Origin: Acidobacteriota bacterium
GTDB lineage: Bacteria; Acidobacteriota; Terriglobia; UBA7540
Direction of reading: 5' to 3'
Assembly: GCA_021784615.1 (NCBI GenBank)
Contig: JAJYHU010000151.1
Coordinates: forward strand, 1 to 19,052
DNA: 19,052 nt
Each line of letters begins with the position of its first letter. The stretch's first letter is position 1. Below the pieces are notes generated by a model. It ran no database searches, was not told the origin of the DNA, and worked only from the letters and a program-made list of their open reading frames with translations. This document shows, piece after piece, positions 14,286 through 19,052 of the stretch. The position numbers and the translations under genes are program-made.

Positions 14286-14452
14286 CTAGAAAATTCCTTA
14301 TACGTGTGCGAGAACAGCGCGTGGGCGGCAAAATAAACCCGGCGACCGGGCGTGTGATCTCTCGCGGCGCCCTTGATCAGGGATGTTTCCCTTTTCCCCT
14401 GCACGGCCACGGCGATGCGAGAGGCCATCAATGGATTGGTCCGACGCTATGA
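14282..14452 (+). CDS. Short ORF at the right end of the phage block, probably truncated
   Basis: ATG 14282 overlaps the spike's stop (ATGA), so translation is likely coupled. The first ~35 residues (MTRKFLIRVREQRVGGKINP, then ATGRVISRGALDQG) look like a genuine small protein start. The rest (LHGHGDARGHQWIGPTL) runs out of frame across DNA that codes for CorA in another frame, so its end is probably not original. No family recognised. Confidence 0.45.
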   Translation: MTRKFLIRVREQRVGGKINPATGRVISRGALDQGCFPFPLHGHGDARGHQWIGPTL

Positions 14453-14807
14453 TGCGCCGCTCACTGCCGAGGCCCGCCACATCGACCGGGAGTTACGAAT
14501 TTACTACCGGGACGTGTACGACCATGTCGTGCGGGTGATTGATTTTATTAAGACCTACCGGGACCTCCTGACGGGATCGCTCGACATCTATCTTTCTGCG
14601 GTTGCCAACCAGACGAATGAAGTGATGAAGATCCTCACCCTATGGGGCGCCATTGCCATGCCGCTCCTCGTTCTGACCAGCTTTTACGGCATGAACGTCG
14701 AGCTTCCCTTCCAAAGAAATCCCCACGCGCTGCTGGTACTTGGTTTGGTGATGGTGGCGTCAAGCATCGCGATTATTATCTATATCCGCCGCAAGTATTG
14801 GCTCTAA
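14373..14807 (+). pseudogene. corA: CorA magnesium/cobalt transporter, C-terminal fragment
   Basis: The frame opens after a TGA at 14355-14357, and CorA-like sequence begins between about 14383 and 14415 (MREAINGLVRRYDAP). It continues with YYRDVYDHVVRVIDFIKTYR and SAVANQTNEVMKILTLWGAI, the stalk helix. Then come the first membrane helix ending in the YGMN signature (14685-14696) and a second helix (LVLGLVMVASSIAIIIYI). About 130 of the usual ~320 residues remain. The whole N-terminal cytoplasmic domain is missing, and no ribosome site supports a new start. The missing half is not elsewhere in the window. Transport is not expected. Confidence 0.85.
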
Positions 14808-14999
14808 ACGGCAAGGTTGGCATGAGGGGCGCGATAGCCTCAAGTTTCCTGCGAAGGGTGACGAACCATCTGTAGTGGCGTCTGTTGAGGTTGTCACAAT
14901 CATAAAGGGAATGTGGGCGGCCTTTTGTTGCGTGACATTACGGATGGAAGTGTGAAGCCCGCTCCGTCCGGTGATCCGCCCCGAAAGAGATAACATCCT

Positions 15000-15323
15000 T
15001 TGAGTTCCAACCCAGTTCCCTCGTTGCGCCGTAGCGCCAGAGTCCGGGTTCGGATTCCCGTCATCGTTACCGGCGAACTCCCGGATGGGACGCCGTTTAC
15101 AGAGAGGACGTGCGTTGTGAGCGTCAGCAAATTTGGCGCCAAGCTAAAAACTGACCATCCGCTCAAGCCCGGCACGGAGATCAGGCTTAAATCGAAAGCG
15201 AGATCTGAGGATGCCCTTTTCCAGGTGGTCTGGACGGGCCGTGATGGTACGCTCCGCGCGGGCGAAGTCGGCATTCAGTATGTGAAGGTTTCAAACTTTC
15301 TAGGGGTGGCGTTTCCTGACTGA
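15000..15323 (+). CDS. PilZ-domain protein (putative c-di-GMP binding)
   Basis: 107 residues from TTG 15000 with a weak upstream AAGAGA; no closer ATG is available. The RxxxR-type element is RRSARVRVRIPV (10-21). The second motif, normally (D/N)-x-S-x-x-G, appears as SVSKFGAKL, with Ser at the usual Asp/Asn position. The final part (ALFQVVWTGRDGTLRAGEVGIQYV) is the usual PilZ barrel strand ending. Single-domain PilZ proteins bind cyclic di-GMP and act on partner proteins. The altered second motif may weaken binding. Confidence 0.85.
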   Translation: MSSNPVPSLRRSARVRVRIPVIVTGELPDGTPFTERTCVVSVSKFGAKLKTDHPLKPGTEIRLKSKARSEDALFQVVWTGRDGTLRAGEVGIQYVKVSNFLGVAFPD

Positions 15324-15410
15324 TCCGCAAATTGGCGGTGGCAAAACAACCTCCCCTGCGATTCTTCTCAGACTGATCCGTCTTGGGTAGAGAATTCCTG
15401 GATTTGGCAT

Positions 15411-15416
15411 TAGAAT
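15411..15416 (+). promoter_or_regulatory. Candidate -10 box for a leaderless transcript
   Basis: TAGAAT ends 7 bp before the GTG at 15424, so transcription would start at about the start codon itself. No good -35 is present. Confidence 0.3.
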
Positions 15417-15423
15417 CACTTTT

Positions 15424-15813
15424 GTGAGAGCTTTCGTCGCGAGAACGAACGCATTCGTTTGCATCGTAGCGATTGCGCTGCTTTCGATTACCTTCGTCTC
15501 GCTCCATGCTTATCCCGCAGTCCTGTTCGCCCAAAGCGGCAATCCGCCTCCTGAGGATATGCCCTTTACCCTTGCGGGAAAGATCATCGGCCACTCTCCC
15601 GGAAAGATTATCGTCTCCGGCGGCCAGAACATGGAGTTCGACGTGCGATACGACTCCAAGACAGAGATCCAGCACCACGACGGAAGCCCCGCCAAAGCGA
15701 CCGAACTCAAAGTTGGATTTGAAATTCAAGTAAAGGGGCTGCTGACCGAGGCAGGAGATATTATCGCCAAGAAGATTGTTATCCAAGCGAAAGCCGGAGG
15801 GGCAGAAAAATAA
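15424..15813 (+). CDS. Small secreted DUF5666-like protein
   Basis: 129 residues from GTG 15424, with no visible Shine-Dalgarno. Residues 1-36 are a signal peptide (CIVAIALLSITFVSLHAYPA core, cleavage near LFAQS). The mature part is a small OB-like barrel of the DUF5666 type: FTLAGKIIGHSPGKIIVSGG, FDVRYDSKTEIQ, ELKVGFEIQVKGLL, GDIIAKKIVIQ. Function is unknown for the family, and acidobacterial genomes carry many. It converges with the OCD gene across 62 bp. Confidence 0.7.
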   Translation: MRAFVARTNAFVCIVAIALLSITFVSLHAYPAVLFAQSGNPPPEDMPFTLAGKIIGHSPGKIIVSGGQNMEFDVRYDSKTEIQHHDGSPAKATELKVGFEIQVKGLLTEAGDIIAKKIVIQAKAGGAEK

Positions 15814-15875
15814 AACGCGGATTCATCTGAAATCCCTCGCGCGGCCGCCCGGGAATTTTGAATTTGCTCTTATCC

Positions 15876-16841
15876 TCATTCTGTCTCCCAAATCCCGAGG
15901 TTGTTTCCTTTTTGCTTTTGAAGCGCTGCCCGGTAAACACAGCCGGCGGCTGCAACATCCCAAATTGCGATTCCACATGATTTGAAGACCGTGATCTCTT
16001 CTCCCGAAGCGCGGCCTGGTTTGCTTCCCCCGATAACCTCGTGAAGTTCCACAACGTCGTCCCAGCCCCGCTTGAGAGCCGCCAGTCCCTGAATTAAGTC
16101 ACCCGCTTCCCCGCGAGCCTGGTCCAGAGAATCAACTGCAATTATTTTGGCCCGCTCGAGAACCGTTTCGTCGATTTCCCGCCGTTTGGAGGCGTTGGCG
16201 CCGATGGCATTCACGTGGGTTCCCGGCTGAAGCCATTTACCTTTTACAACCGGGCTGCTGGAGGATGTTGCGGTGATGACGATGTCGCCGAACCTCGCCG
16301 CCTGTTCGGCGCTCTCCGCGGGTTCAACCGGAAGTTCCAGCCGGACTGTCATCTCTTTGGAAAACTCCATCCGCCGCGTTTCGTCCCGCGAGAACACCCG
16401 GACTGCCTTAATGGGGCGCACCGCCGCCACAGCTTCCAGTTGTGTGCGCGCCTGGCGGCCCGTGCCCACCAGCCCGACCCGCGAAGCGTCGGCGCGGGCA
16501 AGGTATCGGGTTGCGACGCCGCTGGCGGCTCCGGTCCGGATGCGGCCCAGGTGGTCGGCTTCAAGGAGTGCCAGCAAGTCGCCGTTCTGGGCGTTAAAGA
16601 GCAAAACCAGGAAGCGAGCCTGGCCGGACGCGACGGTGTAAATTTTCATTCCCGCCCAATGCTCGCCCGCAATCGCGCCGGCCATATAGTGCAGAGAAAA
16701 CCCGGGCAGAAAGATTCGCTGCCGAGGGTGATTGGTGGCTGCGCCTGCGTGCTGATCCGCAAAGCTGGCCTCCACGCATTCAATCGCCGCGGGCATCGGC
16801 AGAAGTTCTCGAACGTCTTCTTCAGAAAGAAAAAGGGCCAT
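15876..16841 (-). CDS. Ornithine cyclodeaminase / mu-crystallin family dehydrogenase
   Basis: 321 residues, the normal family length, with GAGGGA just upstream of its ATG. Motifs are Lys66 in WAGMKIYTV, RIRTGAASGVATRYLA (101-115), the nucleotide-binding GTGRQA (126-131), and the C-terminal ELHEVIGGSKPGRASGEEIT and VFKSCGIAIWDVAAA. Members are NAD(P)-dependent enzymes acting on amino or imino acids: ornithine cyclodeaminase, alanine dehydrogenase, ketimine reductase and others. The substrate cannot be read from these motifs. It is the last gene of a minus-strand group, 12 bp after the creatininase-family gene. Confidence 0.9.
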   Translation of the reverse strand: MALFLSEEDVRELLPMPAAIECVEASFADQHAGAATNHPRQRIFLPGFSLHYMAGAIAGEHWAGMKIYTVASGQARFLVLLFNAQNGDLLALLEADHLGRIRTGAASGVATRYLARADASRVGLVGTGRQARTQLEAVAAVRPIKAVRVFSRDETRRMEFSKEMTVRLELPVEPAESAEQAARFGDIVITATSSSSPVVKGKWLQPGTHVNAIGANASKRREIDETVLERAKIIAVDSLDQARGEAGDLIQGLAALKRGWDDVVELHEVIGGSKPGRASGEEITVFKSCGIAIWDVAAAGCVYRAALQKQKGNNLGIWETE

Positions 16842-16853
16842 GATTCCCTCTAT

Positions 16854-17840
16854 TCAATTTACCCAATGGAGCCATTTTAAAATTGTCCATCCGGCCAGCA
16901 GGAACGCCGTCCATACGATGATATAAGGAAAGATACTGTGGAAAAAAGGAATCTTGTAAAGCATAGAAGTCTTCTGCCAGCTCTTATCCGGAGCCTCGAA
17001 GACCGGCTGCGCCACTTCCCAGACGATCTCTTCGAACAATCGGCGTGCCGCCTCGCCAAACTCTTTTTGCGCCGCCGAAGGCGTTCCGATATAGCCCAAC
17101 TTGTTTCCCAGACGCAAAGGATAATTCTTCCGCAGCGCTTCGAGGAGGGTGAATCTTATGGGAGGCAAATGTGCGTAGATGGGATTCACCAGATCCGGAC
17201 GGATCAGCATCAGCAGAGAGGTTTCCCACAAACCAGCGTGAGTGTCGCCACGGATGGCTTCTTGTTCCTCCGGCGTAAAGGCGCGTCCCAGAAGCTTCTC
17301 AAGACGCTCGGTATACTTGCCGCGCATAAACTTCCAAAGCACCAAGCCGCTGACAGAAAGCATTCGAACTCTGTAACGCCTGGAGACGGCAGCGGCGGCT
17401 TCCTCAAGAGCCACAACGTGGCGCGGCCCCGCGTGGCCGTTGATCACCAGGATGTAGCGGAAGCCATGCCGGGCGAGCGCCGCCCCGTAATCGAGCGTGG
17501 CATTGCGAACCGTGCGCGCCCGCGCCAGCAACGTTCCAGCCTGATCGAACGCTGAGGCTCCAATCGGCAGCGGCGGGCCGATCAGCACCGTCCAGCCGGG
17601 CTTTTCTCTGCGGATGCGCTTGCCGAGTTCCGCGCAGAAAAACTCGGCGGTAAAAACATCGGTGCCGACGGGAAGGTGGGGTCCGTGCTCTTCAAGCGGG
17701 CTGACCGTAAAAAGGACGACGGAACGGTCGCGGTTAAGTTGCTCAAGCTCAGTGAAATTGAGTTCCTGAAGGCGAAAAATTCCGCCGGCTGGTCTTATGG
17801 AGTTGAGTGGCCCATGAATTGACGGAAGATCGTCAGGCAT
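16854..17840 (-). CDS. Creatininase-family metallohydrolase with a C-terminal membrane segment
   Basis: 328 residues. Metal-site motifs are present: SPLEEHGPHLPVGTD (Glu51, His52, His55, Asp61), INGHAG (His136) and DTHAGLWETS (His201, Glu206). Creatininase-family enzymes (creatinine amidohydrolase, FAPy deformylase ArfB, the mycofactocin peptidase MftE) hydrolyse amide bonds with two metal ions. Typical members are ~240-270 residues. Here the last ~30 residues (FFHSIFPYIIVWTAFLLAGW, then TILKWLHW) form a membrane helix, which would tether the enzyme to the membrane. It lies 36 bp after the acyltransferase gene and 12 bp before the OCD gene, so a shared transcript is likely. Confidence 0.88.
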   Translation of the reverse strand: MPDDLPSIHGPLNSIRPAGGIFRLQELNFTELEQLNRDRSVVLFTVSPLEEHGPHLPVGTDVFTAEFFCAELGKRIRREKPGWTVLIGPPLPIGASAFDQAGTLLARARTVRNATLDYGAALARHGFRYILVINGHAGPRHVVALEEAAAAVSRRYRVRMLSVSGLVLWKFMRGKYTERLEKLLGRAFTPEEQEAIRGDTHAGLWETSLLMLIRPDLVNPIYAHLPPIRFTLLEALRKNYPLRLGNKLGYIGTPSAAQKEFGEAARRLFEEIVWEVAQPVFEAPDKSWQKTSMLYKIPFFHSIFPYIIVWTAFLLAGWTILKWLHWVN

Positions 17841-17876
17841 TCCATTAGGTCCCGGCCGGGCAGATTTTGAAAACGG

Positions 17877-19052
17877 CTAAGAAGGCATTCCGAGTGATTC
17901 CGCGTATCGTGCGATTTCATGCTCCAGATTTCCGAGCAGGTTTTCCCGCGTCCGGAGCAGGCGAACCGAGCGGTGGGGCAGGGTGGCCTGCAACAAAAGC
18001 AAATGGCCGCGGTTTCTTGCGAGCCAAAGATAACGCCAGAGGTAAGCTCCGGAAAGGGGCAGCGTCAAGGCGTAATAGCCTGCCGCCGCTCGGCCCTGCC
18101 ACAAGTCAAAAAGCAGTATCTGAACGCTGTAGCAGCCAAGAACCACAAAGGCCCGCCACAGCCATTCGACCTTGGGATCGCGTTTGCCGGATCTCTTCAG
18201 CAGTCCCGCCAGGAACAGAATGAGGCCCGCCGCGGCATGATTGACCAAACCATATAAGGCGGCGGGCAGCCCGAGCAGGCATTCGATCCATGCAAGGGCC
18301 ATTTGGAAGACCGATTTCCGCCACGGGCCGGAGGTTTCCACCATGAACCTTCCCATCCAGCAGCGCCGCCGCGCCTCTCGGTAGTCGTCGACCAGGTTCC
18401 TGAGCGCCACTAACCGTCCGGGGTCGGCCTGATTCTGTTCATCTACCCATTGCTTAACAAACCCGCTCAGATGCAGGTCTCCAGCCTGCTGTTTCCAATC
18501 TGGTAATTGCGACCACTCCTCTTCAATGTCCTCGTGCGAAATGTCCTCGATGTCACAGCGGAAATGTTCGATTTCCACCACCGTCAGGGCAAAGACGTTT
18601 TCTTCCAGGTTTTTCTGAATAGCGTCCGCAAGCTGCTCTGCCGGCTCCAGATAATTTTCAGAAGTTTCCGGCGGAGCGGATTGCGCCTGGATGGGACCCT
18701 GAACGTAAACTGCCGGAGCTATTTTCCGGTCATCGAAGGGCAGAAAGCCATGAAGCGCGTAGATTGCAAGCTCGATTTGCTGTTTTGCCGCCTCAGCCGC
18801 GACCTTCGCAACAAGGTTCGCGTCGGGCGTCCGTTGGCCGCGGATTGTTCTGGATTCCCCTGTGAAGAGCGCAATAGCTCCCCAGTTTGCTAAAGCACCC
18901 GTAAAAAAGCTCATCTCCAGGCTGGGATCTTCAGCCGTGGATTCGGCCGGAATAATTCCGAGACCCCGGCCCATTAGTTTGCGGAAAGGTCCGCGGAAGT
19001 TTTGAGAAGAGAGAAGGAAGAGCACCGGCCGATCGATGGTTGCCGCAAGCAG
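17877..19052 (-). CDS. Membrane-bound PlsC/Aas-like acyltransferase, 5' end outside window
   Basis: The frame is open to the window edge: residues LLAATIDRPV precede the first internal GTG (19025), so the gene continues upstream and 391 residues are visible. The start LLAATIDRPVLFLLSSQNFR, then MGRGLGIIPAES and LANWGAIALFTGESRTIRG, parallels the middle of PlsC/Aas lysophospholipid acyltransferases. The usual 'F-P-E-G' acyl-acceptor motif appears as FTGES. The catalytic H(x4)D would lie just outside the window. A charged helical region follows (about 115-240), then three hydrophobic segments (about 245-280, 297-315 and 322-342). It is probably a lipid acyltransferase at the inner membrane; the acceptor is unknown. 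Confidence 0.65.
   Translation of the reverse strand: MLAATIDRPVLFLLSSQNFRGPFRKLMGRGLGIIPAESTAEDPSLEMSFFTGALANWGAIALFTGESRTIRGQRTPDANLVAKVAAEAAKQQIELAIYALHGFLPFDDRKIAPAVYVQGPIQAQSAPPETSENYLEPAEQLADAIQKNLEENVFALTVVEIEHFRCDIEDISHEDIEEEWSQLPDWKQQAGDLHLSGFVKQWVDEQNQADPGRLVALRNLVDDYREARRRCWMGRFMVETSGPWRKSVFQMALAWIECLLGLPAALYGLVNHAAAGLILFLAGLLKRSGKRDPKVEWLWRAFVVLGCYSVQILLFDLWQGRAAAGYYALTLPLSGAYLWRYLWLARNRGHLLLLQATLPHRSVRLLRTRENLLGNLEHEIARYAESLGMPS

Noticed and set aside
6006..14452. A complete prophage, gene transfer agent or contractile injection system
   Set aside because: No capsid, portal, sheath, tube, baseplate wedge or AAA+ genes are present, and the terminase is truncated by fusion. The block cannot assemble a particle on its own.

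Overview
The window is a GC-rich bacterial chromosome segment. It probably comes from an uncultured Acidobacteriota lineage. That assignment is an inference from GC-rich codon use, the gene repertoire (DUF971 protein, secreted YVTN beta-propeller, Tat-exported GH51, PilZ, OCD/creatininase) and palindromic repeats that read as 'A-A-V-Y-D-R-R' in coding frames. No RNA gene and no CRISPR array was seen.

Layout. (1) 1-5137, plus strand: the 3' end of an unidentified gene, a DUF971 protein, a secreted seven-bladed YVTN beta-propeller, a MITE-like inverted-repeat element (1591-1796), a Tat-exported GH51 arabinofuranosidase, and an uncharacterised protein with a C-terminal PD-(D/E)XK nuclease-like core behind a near-consensus promoter. 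(2) 5171-5620, minus strand: D-aminoacyl-tRNA deacylase (dtd). (3) 5621-6005: an AT-rich non-coding island with a short palindrome and CGTCCCA repeats. (4) 6006-14452, plus strand: a degraded Mu-like prophage block. It holds an endolysin, small membrane and coiled-coil proteins, a winged-helix protein, a small terminase subunit, a large-terminase N-terminus fused in frame to the C-terminus of a tail protein, then two tail-associated proteins, a pectate-lyase-fold tail spike and a tiny terminal ORF. No portal, capsid, sheath, protease, repressor, integrase or transposase gene is present. (5) 14373-14807: the C-terminal half of a CorA transporter abutting the right end of the phage block. (6) 15000-15813: a PilZ protein and a small secreted DUF5666-like protein. 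(7) 15876-19052, minus strand: a likely operon of a membrane acyltransferase (5' end outside the window), a creatininase-family hydrolase with a C-terminal membrane segment, and an ornithine cyclodeaminase/mu-crystallin family dehydrogenase.

The strongest unusual signals are three. The first is the terminase::tail fusion, which implies a large internal deletion of the prophage. The second is a family of palindromic repeats inside and around the prophage genes, some read through in frame as N-terminal protein segments. The third is the acyltransferase/creatininase/OCD operon, whose combined function is not known to me. All assignments are by motif recognition by eye; no database search was run.
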